In this document: positions 28,705-36,990 of the stretch, piece after piece | Layout of the letters: every line of letters begins with the position of its first letter | Numbering within the stretch: the stretch's first letter is position 1 | DNA from: Anaerolinea thermophila | GTDB taxonomy: Bacteria; Chloroflexota; Anaerolineae; Anaerolineales; Anaerolineaceae | Assembly: GCF_020723905.1 (NCBI RefSeq) | Contig: NZ_DYHZ01000001.1 | Location: 179,501-243,500 of the forward strand | Direction: 5' to 3' | DNA length: 64,000 nt | Notes under the pieces: model-generated | What the model saw: only the letters and a program-made list of their open reading frames with translations | Database searches by the model: none | Told to the model about the DNA's origin: nothing | Translations under genes and position numbers: made by a program

Positions 28705-30111
28705 ATGAGTTCTACCCTGCCCTTTCCCGAGCCACTGATCAAACCGCCCCTGGATTCAGCCTTCCGACCGGCTGTGCTGGCAAACCATGCCTTTCAGAAA
28801 CGGCTGAGCGGAGCAGGTGTACCGCTGGCAATTGCTCTGGAGCGAGAAGACGGGCAGGTTTCGCGGTTTGAAACCCGCGTTTTCCCTGATGACCATCCCC
28901 TTGCCGTTCAGAACTATTTCTATGTCGAACGTTTATTGAAATTTTTACTGTGGCAAAGAGGCGCTCACACCGTGTACATTGGGGGAAATCTTTCTCTTGC
29001 GCAGGAACTTGCCCGTACATATGGAGAGAACGGATCCCGTCATTTCGATGCCCGATTTCTGGGGGAGAAAGTCTATGCTCAGCCATTTCGTCTGCTCCCC
29101 TGCGCCTTCGAGGAAGTGCCCACCAGCCGGGAAACCCGCAGATCTCTTGGAAGGCATCTGGAAGGATGCCGCATTGGATTTGACCTGGGTGCATCCGACC
29201 GCAAGGTAAGTGCGGTGGTGGACGGCGTGCCGGTGTACAGCGAAGAGGTGATCTGGGAACCGCGCAAACACGCCGATCCAGCGTATCACTACCGCGAAAT
29301 CCTCACTGCCCTGAAAACTGCCGCCAGCAAAATGCCACGTGTGGATGCCATTGGAGGAAGCGCGGCAGGCATTTATATCCACAACCGCCCACGGGTGGCA
29401 TCACTCTTTCGCAGTGTACCCGAGGAACACTCTGGAGAAATTTACACACTTTTTGAACGGCTTCAGGCGGAAATGGGCGTCCCGCTGGAAGTCATCAACG
29501 ATGGTGATGTGACCGCGCTGGCAGGATCCATGGCAATTGGCGAGAACGCTGTGCTGGGGATTGCGCTGGGTTCCAGCGAAGCCGCGGGATATGTGGATCC
29601 GCAGGGTGCCATTACAGGATGGTTGAACGAACTGGCATTTGCTCCCATTGATTACAGTCCTTCGGCTCCGGTCGAAGAGTGGTCGGGAGACCGGGGATGC
29701 GGCGCCAGTTATCTATCTCAACAGTGCGTATTCCGACTTGCTCCAATGGTGGGCATTGCCCTCCCTCCGGATGTTCCCGATGCCGAACGCCTTGCTTTCG
29801 TTCAGAAGTTTCTGCACGAAGGACACGAAGGAGCCGTCCGCATCTGGCAAACCATGGGCATCTATCTGGGATATGCGCTGGCGCATTATGCGGACTTTTA
29901 CGAGATTAAACACGTGCTCATCCTTGGGCGCTGTACCTCTGGGGAAGGTGGCAATCTGCTCATGGAAGGCGTTCGCTCGGTGTGGCAGGCAGAGTTTCCC
30001 CATCTGCTGGAACACATTCAGGTACATTTACCCGATGAAAAAATCCGCCGTGTAGGGCAATCGGTGGCTGCCGCCAGTTTACCCGAACTCATCAAGGAGG
30101 ACAAACCATGA
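28705..30111 (+). CDS. ROK-fold protein, probable sugar kinase with N-terminal extension
   Basis: A 468-residue protein. Residues 1-150 have no recognised domain. Residues 156-460 follow a ROK/hexokinase-like plan: FDLGASDRK (159-167) resembles the phosphate-1 loop, GGSAAGIYI the connecting loop, VINDGDVTA (263-271, Asp266) the catalytic Asp region, and ALGSSEAAGYVD the phosphate-2 loop. A zinc CxCGxxGC motif is absent. It starts 4 nt after the ROK repressor and overlaps the deacetylase gene (ATGA). I infer that it phosphorylates the imported (amino)sugar; a non-catalytic sensor is possible. Confidence 0.62.
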   Translation: MSSTLPFPEPLIKPPLDSAFRPAVLANHAFQKRLSGAGVPLAIALEREDGQVSRFETRVFPDDHPLAVQNYFYVERLLKFLLWQRGAHTVYIGGNLSLAQELARTYGENGSRHFDARFLGEKVYAQPFRLLPCAFEEVPTSRETRRSLGRHLEGCRIGFDLGASDRKVSAVVDGVPVYSEEVIWEPRKHADPAYHYREILTALKTAASKMPRVDAIGGSAAGIYIHNRPRVASLFRSVPEEHSGEIYTLFERLQAEMGVPLEVINDGDVTALAGSMAIGENAVLGIALGSSEAAGYVDPQGAITGWLNELAFAPIDYSPSAPVEEWSGDRGCGASYLSQQCVFRLAPMVGIALPPDVPDAERLAFVQKFLHEGHEGAVRIWQTMGIYLGYALAHYADFYEIKHVLILGRCTSGEGGNLLMEGVRSVWQAEFPHLLEHIQVHLPDEKIRRVGQSVAAASLPELIKEDKP

Positions 30112-30995
30112 AGTTCCATCAACCATCCGCAGAAATCTTCATTCCCGACGGTGCACCTGTGGAAGAGGCGCTCGCGCGCACCACGCATTTGTGCATTGCC
30201 GCGCATCAGGATGATGTGGAAATTATGGCGGCAGAACCGATTCTGTCCTGTTTTCAACGCCGCGATCAGTGGTTTACTGCCGTCATTGTCACCGATGGAC
30301 GCGGATCACCGCGCGATGGTATATACGCTCAGACCAGCGACGAGGACATGCGCCTCATTCGTTTCAAGGAACAACGCAAGGCGGCTGTGGTGGGGGAATA
30401 TTCGGCATTAATCTTCCTGGATTATCCCAGCAAAGCCATCAAAGACAGCACTCTGGAAGCGCCCGTTGCCGATTTGCTCGCTATCCTGCAAGCCACACAT
30501 CCTCAACAGGTATACACCCACAACCTGGCCGATAAACACGATACCCATGTGGCGGTGGCCCTGAGAACCCTCTCTGCCCTGCGGCGTTTGCCCGTCGAGC
30601 AACACCCTCAGCGAGTACTGGGGTGCGAGGTCTGGCGTGGGCTGGACTGGATGGAGGACAATGATAAAGTCGTGCTGGATGTGTCTCAGCATGAAAACCT
30701 GCAATATGCCCTCCTGGGGGTGTTTGATTCGCAAATTGCCGGCGGAAAGCGTTACGACCTTGCCACCATGGGACGCCGCCGCGCCAACGCCACCTATTTC
30801 GAATCTCATGGGGTGGATCTCTCCACGGGCATGTCCTTTGCTATGGATCTCACCCCATTGTTGCAACAACCCCAACTCTCTCCCACCGAACTGACGCTTA
30901 CGCTCATCCAGCACTTTCAGGAAGACGTGCTGAAGCGTCTGCAAAGACTGGGAGAATCCCCAACCCCGAAAGGAGGTGATTCCAGGCAACATTGA
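30108..30995 (+). CDS. PIG-L/LmbE family zinc deacetylase
   Basis: A 295-residue cytoplasmic protein of the PIG-L family, which removes acetyl groups from N-acetylglucosamine derivatives and related amides. The zinc site is visible as AHQDDVE (residues 32-38; the family usually has Pro in place of Gln) and the second ligand region HNLADKHDTH (138-147). A serine/glycine-rich TDGRGSPRDG loop follows the first strand. Its start overlaps the kinase stop. In this operon it probably deacetylates an N-acetylated sugar after import. Near its 3' end (30969-30980) lies an exceptionally complete Shine-Dalgarno sequence with no well-spaced start codon. Confidence 0.82.
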   Translation: MKFHQPSAEIFIPDGAPVEEALARTTHLCIAAHQDDVEIMAAEPILSCFQRRDQWFTAVIVTDGRGSPRDGIYAQTSDEDMRLIRFKEQRKAAVVGEYSALIFLDYPSKAIKDSTLEAPVADLLAILQATHPQQVYTHNLADKHDTHVAVALRTLSALRRLPVEQHPQRVLGCEVWRGLDWMEDNDKVVLDVSQHENLQYALLGVFDSQIAGGKRYDLATMGRRRANATYFESHGVDLSTGMSFAMDLTPLLQQPQLSPTELTLTLIQHFQEDVLKRLQRLGESPTPKGGDSRQH

Positions 30996-31060
30996 AGCGA
31001 TCCATCCACATTTATCTCATCCTTTCACCTGTAACAAGAGATTCAGAAGGAGAAGGAACC

Positions 31061-32428
31061 ATGAAAAAGCATTTGAGTGTTGGATTGACTCTGCTGGTGC
31101 TGTTGAGCCTGGTGCTCAGCGCCTGCGGTACGCCTGCCACTCCGACGGCAGAACAACCTGTTGAAAAGCCAGCCGAACCCACTAAAGTTCCTGAACAGCC
31201 CGCGGCGGGGGTAACCCTGAAAATTTACCTGCTGGACTACACTCCGGACACCATTGCATGGCTGAAGAGCGAAATCAACCCCGCCTTTGAAGCCGCTCAT
31301 CCGGGTGTGAAAGTGGAAATCACCGAAGGGTCCTGGTCCGGATGGGATACCACTTTCAGCGGCTTCTTTGCCGCCGGTCAGGGACCAGACATCATCAACC
31401 TGGGCTCAGAGATGAACACCCTCTACGGCGAAAGTCTTGCCGACATGGAACCCTACCTGGGCGAAGCCGCCTGGCCCGAGATTAAGAATTTTGGCCCGGC
31501 ACTGGAAAATGCAAAGTACAAGGGGAAATTACGCGGTTTGCCCATTTTCACCGCCCCGCGCTACGTCTTCTGCCGAACCGACCTGATGGAAAAATCCGGA
31601 TGGACTAAGGGCACACCCAGGAACTTTGCGGAATGGGTCGAGTTCGCCAAGAAAGCCACCATCATCGATCCAGCAACCAACTCGCTGGTTCAGCAAGCCC
31701 TTGTGCCCGTGGATGCCGGCTCCATGGCAGACTGGCAGTGGTGGCTGCTGGTATTCTTCTCGCTGGGCGGAGAACTGTATAAAGCCGACGGCACTCCGAA
31801 CTTTGACTCGCCAGAAGCCCTGGCAACCACCCGATGGATGCTGGAAATGCGTCAGGCAACTTACGGACCCTATGCCAATGCAGTGGGTTCCCTGCCTACC
31901 GGTCAGGGCTCTGTCATTGACGTAAACGATGAGACTGGAAAAGATAACGGTGCAGTCTGCCTGGCACACTCCGGCTGGGCAGCGCCCCCCTTCAACCGCC
32001 CGATCTGGGAGAAGATCAGCATTGATCCATTCTATGGCGATCCTGTGAACTTCCCCAAGAGCAAGCCGGTGGTTCTGGCGTTCAATGACTGGCTGGCAGT
32101 GCCGGAATACAGCCCCAACAAAGAACTGGCGGCAGACTGGCTCAAACTGGCGTTCACGAAAGAAGCCAACCACAAGTGGAATGAGACCATGGGCTTGATT
32201 CCTGCCCGCAACGATGCGCACTATGGCTACGTCACCGATACACCGCAATTGAAGCGGGAAGCCGAACTGGCATCGCAGTACGGGGTAGGATTTGCTGGTA
32301 TCCTCGAATCGGCGAAGTTGTCCACCATCATGCAAGATGCGCTGGGTAAACTCATCACAGAAGAATTGACCCCCGAGGAAGTGGTGGCGAAGATACAGGA
32401 AGAATACTCCGCCGCGTTAGGGAAATAA
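31061..32428 (+). CDS. Sugar ABC transporter, substrate-binding lipoprotein
   Basis: A 455-residue extracytoplasmic binding protein of the family 1 (MalE-like) type. Residues 1-22 form a lipoprotein signal with lipobox LSAC and the lipidated Cys at 22. A Pro/Glu/Thr-rich linker (about 24-50) precedes the binding domain. KIYLLDYTPDTIAWL, the SGFFAAGQGPDI segment and W-rich ligand regions are typical. AAGGAG precedes the ATG. A TTG-started extension from 30992 would bury the signal sequence and is rejected. It is followed by two permeases; the ATPase is not in the locus and may be a shared MsmK-like subunit. Confidence 0.9.
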   Translation: MKKHLSVGLTLLVLLSLVLSACGTPATPTAEQPVEKPAEPTKVPEQPAAGVTLKIYLLDYTPDTIAWLKSEINPAFEAAHPGVKVEITEGSWSGWDTTFSGFFAAGQGPDIINLGSEMNTLYGESLADMEPYLGEAAWPEIKNFGPALENAKYKGKLRGLPIFTAPRYVFCRTDLMEKSGWTKGTPRNFAEWVEFAKKATIIDPATNSLVQQALVPVDAGSMADWQWWLLVFFSLGGELYKADGTPNFDSPEALATTRWMLEMRQATYGPYANAVGSLPTGQGSVIDVNDETGKDNGAVCLAHSGWAAPPFNRPIWEKISIDPFYGDPVNFPKSKPVVLAFNDWLAVPEYSPNKELAADWLKLAFTKEANHKWNETMGLIPARNDAHYGYVTDTPQLKREAELASQYGVGFAGILESAKLSTIMQDALGKLITEELTPEEVVAKIQEEYSAALGK

Positions 32429-32441
32429 TCCCATGACCCTG

Positions 32442-32477
32442 ATCCGGTGGGAGCAGTTTTTCCTGTTCCCACCGGAT
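32442..32477 (+). terminator. Long stem-loop between binding protein and permease genes
   Basis: Fifteen base pairs (ATCCGGTGGGAGCAG with CTGTTCCCACCGGAT, one G-U) closed by a 6-nt loop, followed by TCTT. It is probably a partial terminator or mRNA stabiliser that keeps binding-protein levels above permease levels, as in many sugar ABC operons. Confidence 0.5.
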
Positions 32478-32504
32478 TCTTAACCCCGCAGGGAGGCTTG
32501 CCCC

Positions 32505-33659
32505 ATGATGAAAAACCCTTACCTGGACACTCTGATGACTGCAGGTTTAACGGTAGTCTTCATCGTCCTGACCAGTTACGGACTGGCAGTACTGGCGCGG
32601 CAAATTCAACGCTGGCGTGGTGCATCCCCAAAGGTTCAACAGGATACCTTTGCAGGATACTTATTTGCCGCCCCATGGATTACTGGCTTTCTAATTTTCG
32701 TGGTCTTTCCCCTGCTGGCTTCGCTGTACTGGTCATTCACCGATTTCCGGATTGCCTCCGGTGCCAGCCCACAGTGGGTTGGGTTCAGCAATTACGCCCG
32801 CTTGCTGTTGAAAGACACCAGTTTTCGAGCCTCCATTGTAAATACCCTTTTTCTGGTCGTCGTTGGTCTGCCGTTACAAATCGCCGTTGCCCTGTTCCTG
32901 GCGGTTATTCTGAACCAGAAAGCGCGCGGTGAAAAAATCTTCCGCATGGCATTCTACCTGCCGGTCATTCTCGGTTTTAACGCCGCTGTTTTGCTGTGCT
33001 GGCGGCTTATGTTGAACACAGGCACAGGCATTATCAATCAGATCCTGCGCGCTCTGAGCCGTGCCTTTCCGCCCTTTGATTATCTTTTGCGGGCAGGCAT
33101 CTTTATTCAGGAACTTATCAGCGCGGTTTTCCTCGGGATCGGGAGCGGAAAATTCAACCTGCTGATGAAAATCTGGGAAGCCGGATTCCCACCCCCTAAC
33201 CGCGTGCCCCTGTGGATTCAAAGCCCGCTGTGGTCAAAGACCTCAGTGATTCTGTTGATGATCTGGGGATGCGGCGCAATGATGATGATTTTTCTGGCAG
33301 GTTTAAATAACATCCCAAAAGAACTGCATGAGGCGGCTGAAGTTGATGGCGCCAACCGCTTCCAGCGCTTCTGGAAGATCACCTTCCCTTTGCTCACCCC
33401 CTATATTTTCTATAACCTTGTGGTTGGAACCATCAATACCCTGCAGATTTTCGAGCCGATTTACGTGCTGTATCGCGATAACCAGCCACTGGTATCGTCC
33501 GCTATTTCCATGGTGTATTATCTCTGGCAGGTCAGTTTCCGTCATTTTGAAATTGGCATGGGGTCTGCCATTTCATGGCTGATCATGCTCCTTATTTTGA
33601 TTGTCACCCTGATTCAGTTCCGCCTGCAAAACCGCTGGGTAACTTACGAACTTTATTAA
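32505..33659 (+). CDS. Sugar ABC transporter permease (MalF-like)
   Basis: A 384-residue inner-membrane permease with about seven to eight helices. The cytoplasmic EAA loop that contacts the ATPase reads EAAEVDGANRFQRFWKITFP (near residue 281). An N-terminal helix (about 10-30) precedes the usual core, and about 75 residues (roughly 180-250) are inserted between core helices 3 and 4, longer than in typical members. Together with the next gene it forms the transmembrane channel for the sugar delivered by the lipoprotein. Confidence 0.9.
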   Translation: MMKNPYLDTLMTAGLTVVFIVLTSYGLAVLARQIQRWRGASPKVQQDTFAGYLFAAPWITGFLIFVVFPLLASLYWSFTDFRIASGASPQWVGFSNYARLLLKDTSFRASIVNTLFLVVVGLPLQIAVALFLAVILNQKARGEKIFRMAFYLPVILGFNAAVLLCWRLMLNTGTGIINQILRALSRAFPPFDYLLRAGIFIQELISAVFLGIGSGKFNLLMKIWEAGFPPPNRVPLWIQSPLWSKTSVILLMIWGCGAMMMIFLAGLNNIPKELHEAAEVDGANRFQRFWKITFPLLTPYIFYNLVVGTINTLQIFEPIYVLYRDNQPLVSSAISMVYYLWQVSFRHFEIGMGSAISWLIMLLILIVTLIQFRLQNRWVTYELY

Positions 33660-33669
33660 GGGAGAAACC

Positions 33670-34512
33670 ATGCGCACCTCTACTCATATTTTCCAGCGAG
33701 TTCTGTTGTATTTCCTCCTCACCGGCATGACGGTGCTGATGAGTTTCCCCCTCCTGTGGATGATTTCTTCCTCACTAAAAACTCTGGAAGAAACCAACGC
33801 CCCAGGCATCATCTGGATTCCTGCACACCCCACCTTTCAGGCATACCTGCGCCTCTTCCAGAACAGTGATTTCCTGCGCGCATATTTCAACACCGTGTTC
33901 TATACCGCGCTGGCGCTCACCGGCACCCTGATTTCCATCGCCTTCGTGGCATATGCTTTCAGCCGGGTGGAGTGGCCCGGCAAGAATCTGGTGTTTTTCC
34001 TCATGCTCTCTACCATGATGATTCCCCCCCAGGCTCTGATTGTGCCTCAATATGTGTTCTTCAATAAACTGGGCTGGGTTGGCACCTTCAAACCACTGAT
34101 CATTCCGGGTTTCTTTGCGGGTGGTGCGGCAATGGTGTTTTTGCTCCGGCAAGCCATGGCGCAAATTCCCAAAGAGTTGGACGAAGCCGCCTTTGTGGAT
34201 GGCGCCAGTCACCTGCAAATCTGGTGGGAAATCGTCATGCCGTTGATGAAAACCCCGCTGGCAACCGTCGCCACATTCCTGTTTGTTGGTTTCTGGAACA
34301 ATCTGCTCACCCCGCTGATGTACCTGCAAACGGTGGACCTGTATACCCTGCCGGTGTACGTCTCCACGCTGTACAATATCAATCTGACCGTTCAGCAATG
34401 GCCCACCATCATGGCAGCAGCAGTGCTGACTACCGTCCCGCTGATGGTGGTATTTTTCTTCTCCCAGCGCTTCATCCTTGAGGGAGTCGTGGTATCTGGA
34501 TTGAAAGGGTAG
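33670..34512 (+). CDS. Sugar ABC transporter permease (MalG-like)
   Basis: A 280-residue permease with six helices, the standard MalG size. The EAA loop DEAAFVDGASHLQIWWEIVMP lies near residue 175. A ribosome site (GGGAG) precedes the ATG, 10 nt after the first permease. It partners with the MalF-like protein and the binding lipoprotein. Confidence 0.92.
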   Translation: MRTSTHIFQRVLLYFLLTGMTVLMSFPLLWMISSSLKTLEETNAPGIIWIPAHPTFQAYLRLFQNSDFLRAYFNTVFYTALALTGTLISIAFVAYAFSRVEWPGKNLVFFLMLSTMMIPPQALIVPQYVFFNKLGWVGTFKPLIIPGFFAGGAAMVFLLRQAMAQIPKELDEAAFVDGASHLQIWWEIVMPLMKTPLATVATFLFVGFWNNLLTPLMYLQTVDLYTLPVYVSTLYNINLTVQQWPTIMAAAVLTTVPLMVVFFFSQRFILEGVVVSGLKG

Positions 34513-34530
34513 AACACTGAAGAGAGTCGT

Positions 34531-35565
34531 ATGAATCTGCGAGAAGAAATTTTGGAACAACCCGAACGCCTCAGCCATCTGCTGGAAAGCCAGCAAGAGA
34601 CCGCCCGAAAAATTGCACAAACCATTCGGGAACGGCAGATCCATTATGTGGTCATCGCCGCAAGAGGAACTTCAGACAATGCCGCCCGTTACGCCACCTA
34701 TCTCTGGGGGGCGTTCAATGCCCTGCCGGTAGCGCTGGCAACGCCTTCCCTCTTCACGTACTATCAGAGTCCGCCGAAAATGCGCGCGGCGCTGGTGGTG
34801 GGCATTTCCCAGTCGGGACAATCTCCTGATATCGTGCAGGTTATCGAAGAAGGAAAACGCCAGGGATGCCTGACACTGGCAATCACCAATGCAGCCGATT
34901 CCCCCCTGGCACAAACGGCGGAATACCATTTTGACATTTGTGCGGGGGCAGAGAAAGCCGTTGCCGCAACCAAAACCTACACGGCACAGTTGATGGCAAT
35001 TGCCATGCTTTCTGCCGCGCTTGCCGGCGAGTCTGCCCTCTGGGATGATCTGCACCGTTTGCCTGAATGGTCACAGGCTGTCTTCCAAAACGAGGAAAAA
35101 ATCGAACAGGCGGTTCAGCGCTATCGCTACATGGAGCGCTGTGCGGTGCTGGGGCGTGGATATAACTATGCCACTGCCTTTGAATGGGCATTGAAACTGA
35201 AAGAACTGACTTATGTGGCAGCAGAACCCTATTCCTCCGCAGATTTCCTGCATGGTCCCATTGCCATGGTCCAGGAAGGCTTTCCTGTGCTCATTGCAGC
35301 CCCACAGGGAAAAATTTTTCCTTCGGTGTGGCAAACCTTCCAGCAACTGCAACATTTAAGGGCAGAGACGGTGATGATTTCCAACGATCGGCAAGCCCTG
35401 CGTCAGGCAACTACCGCCCTGCCCATTCCCGAGGGCGTGCCTGAATGGCTCTCCCCTCTGGTGAGCATCATTCCCGCTCAACTTTTTACTTTTTACCTCA
35501 CGCTCGCCAAAGGGTACAATCCCGACCGTCCCCGCACGATTTTTAAGGTAACCCGTACCGAATAA
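34531..35565 (+). CDS. SIS-domain aminosugar-6-phosphate deaminase/isomerase (NagB-II/AgaS-like)
   Basis: A 344-residue protein with two SIS domains, like the C-terminal half of GlmS without the glutaminase part. AARGTSDNAA (43-52) and GISQSGQSPD (91-100) form the sugar-phosphate site. ADFLHGPIAMV in the second domain matches the GlmS/NagB-II E-F-HGP region. Such proteins convert glucosamine-6-phosphate (or galactosamine-6-phosphate) to the ketose phosphate and ammonia. Coming last in an operon with a deacetylase, kinase and importer, it fits the final step of N-acetylaminosugar breakdown. FrlB-type deglycase activity is an alternative. Confidence 0.82.
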   Translation: MNLREEILEQPERLSHLLESQQETARKIAQTIRERQIHYVVIAARGTSDNAARYATYLWGAFNALPVALATPSLFTYYQSPPKMRAALVVGISQSGQSPDIVQVIEEGKRQGCLTLAITNAADSPLAQTAEYHFDICAGAEKAVAATKTYTAQLMAIAMLSAALAGESALWDDLHRLPEWSQAVFQNEEKIEQAVQRYRYMERCAVLGRGYNYATAFEWALKLKELTYVAAEPYSSADFLHGPIAMVQEGFPVLIAAPQGKIFPSVWQTFQQLQHLRAETVMISNDRQALRQATTALPIPEGVPEWLSPLVSIIPAQLFTFYLTLAKGYNPDRPRTIFKVTRTE

Positions 35566-35592
35566 AAAGCCCCGCGAGGCAGGTGCCAGGCA

Positions 35593-35964
35593 TCAGTGTG
35601 CATGGACACGGCGCAGGTCAGAATGAAGCGTTCCTTGCAGATACGCCTGCAATGCCTTTTCAATGGAGCGCTCCCCTGTCAGAATCACTTCCAGACCCTG
35701 TTCCTGGGCGCGGTTAAAGGCAGGAGTACCCATCCCGCCTGCTATTAATACCTCACAATCTTTCAGCAAATCGAACATGGCGTGGGAATGATGCCCACCG
35801 TGTTCGTGATGAGGCTCATCCTCATGGTGCAGATGGACTTCTTTTTCACGCAATTCCGCATTCACCACAACCCCATCCTTCACCTCAAGCACTTTGAAAA
35901 AGCGCGCCTGTCCAAAATGGGAAAAAATCGTCTCGCCGTCCTGTGTGGGAAAAGCCAGTTTCAT
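35593..35964 (-). CDS. NifX/NifB-C-domain-like protein with His-rich loop
   Basis: A 123-residue protein of the dinitrogenase iron-molybdenum cofactor-binding family (ribonuclease H-like fold). It shows the opening MKLAFPT...FSHFGQARFF and the late AGGMGTPAF. A loop at residues 45-62 is packed with histidines and acidic residues (HLHHEDEPHHEHGGHHSH), suggesting metal binding. The ATG at 35964 has GGAGG upstream; a longer frame to 35988 lacks a site. No nif genes are nearby, so a role in metal or cluster handling outside nitrogen fixation is more likely. It is convergent with the SIS gene. Confidence 0.82.
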   Translation of the reverse strand: MKLAFPTQDGETIFSHFGQARFFKVLEVKDGVVVNAELREKEVHLHHEDEPHHEHGGHHSHAMFDLLKDCEVLIAGGMGTPAFNRAQEQGLEVILTGERSIEKALQAYLQGTLHSDLRRVHAH

Positions 35965-36048
35965 GAAAACCTCCGTATATGTTTCCATAAATTGGATGCA
36001 ACTACCCTGACCTGGTTACATCATTCCTGGAAACACCCCCATAATGGA

Positions 36049-36077
36049 TTGAATCTCTCGCCTGAATATGCTATTCT
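36049..36077 (+). promoter_or_regulatory. Promoter of the cytidylate kinase-like gene
   Basis: TTGAAT (36049-36054), a 17-bp spacer and TATTCT (36072-36077) with an extended -10 TG one base upstream; about 130 nt of leader before the ATG. Confidence 0.6.
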
Positions 36078-36206
36078 ATGTATAGACAATTCCCCGGCAT
36101 AGCACGGCTACAAAATCGGGCGGAGAATCAGCGTCAAGCCTGATTTATCAAATTGCCCCCGCCTTCCTCTTGGGTTCTTGAGCAGTGACTCAAATGGAGG
36201 TGTGGT

Positions 36207-36911
36207 ATGGCAACGATCACCATTTCACGTCAGTTTGGCAGTGGTGGAGACGAAATCGCCCGCATGGTCGCAGACATGCTGAATTACCGCATGTTTGATA
36301 AATGGATGATTCTCAACGCGGCAAAAGAAAGCGGCCTTTCCGAACAGGAAATCATTGATTACAGTGAAGATAACTACCGGGTCCGCGGATTTCTGGAAAG
36401 ATTATTTGCTCGCACCGCTCCCATTTCGATTACCTACGGGATCGTTGAGGAGCCATACAATGTGCATCTGCTGGAGCAGGAATTAAGCGAAGAAACTGCC
36501 CTCCGCCTGGTGCAGAGAGCCGTCCAGAGCGCCCATGCCCAGGGCAATGTGGTGATTGTAGGACGCGGCGGGCAGGTGATCCTGCAAAGCGAACCCAATA
36601 CTCTGCATGTGCGCATTGAAGCCCCTCTGGAAGACCGCATCCTGCGCGTCAAACAGCAAATCCGTGAACAGAACCATCGTGGTTTTGCCGATATTCAACC
36701 CCGCCGTCAGGCGCAGAACCTGATTGAAGAGCGCGACGCGGCATCGGCAGATTATATCAAGCGCTTTTACGAAGCCAACTGGGCAGACCCCATGCTCTAT
36801 CACATGGTGCTGAACACGGGCAAACTCTCGCTGGAACAGGCGGCTCATCTCATCGTTCAGGCCGTTCATGAACTGGAAAGCCGCTCCCAACAGGCGGCTC
36901 AACCCGCCTGA
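36207..36911 (+). CDS. Cytidylate kinase-like family protein
   Basis: A 234-residue P-loop protein of the cytidylate-kinase-like family. The N-terminus ITISRQFGSGGDEIA (residues 4-18) is the family's variant P-loop, with Gly-rich GSGG in place of the classical GxxxxGK. VVIVGRGGQVIL and an RIEAPLEDRILRV stretch resemble the LID/NMP-binding region. Members are often annotated as nucleotide kinases, but their substrate is mostly untested. GGAGG lies 6 nt before the ATG. It is monocistronic, with its own promoter and a following hairpin. Confidence 0.85.
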   Translation: MATITISRQFGSGGDEIARMVADMLNYRMFDKWMILNAAKESGLSEQEIIDYSEDNYRVRGFLERLFARTAPISITYGIVEEPYNVHLLEQELSEETALRLVQRAVQSAHAQGNVVIVGRGGQVILQSEPNTLHVRIEAPLEDRILRVKQQIREQNHRGFADIQPRRQAQNLIEERDAASADYIKRFYEANWADPMLYHMVLNTGKLSLEQAAHLIVQAVHELESRSQQAAQPA

Positions 36912-36915
36912 TGTT

Positions 36916-36941
36916 ACGCCCCCCGCGATTGCGGGGGGCGT
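36916..36941 (+). terminator. GC-rich terminator hairpin
   Basis: A perfect 11-bp stem (ACGCCCCCCGC with GCGGGGGGCGT, 4-nt loop) begins 5 nt after the kinase-like gene's stop. The T-tract is short (TTCT). It may also stop transcripts from the giant gene on the other strand. Confidence 0.65.
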
Positions 36942-36990
36942 TCTACATGATTCAAAACCAGACTTCAGCCCGGAGTGATTTCTCCTGCAA

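Noticed and set aside
30992-31060. TTG-started N-terminal extension of the binding lipoprotein
   Set aside because: It would place 23 polar residues before a perfect lipoprotein signal; the ATG at 31061 has its own AAGGAG site.
35566-35592. Terminator between the SIS and NifX-like genes
   Set aside because: A GC-rich stretch next to a T/A run exists, but the best stems need loops of two bases or fewer.
35974-36001. TTGCAT-16-TATACG as promoter for the NifX-like gene
   Set aside because: The putative -10 overlaps the GGAGG ribosome site, so a transcript starting there would lose it.
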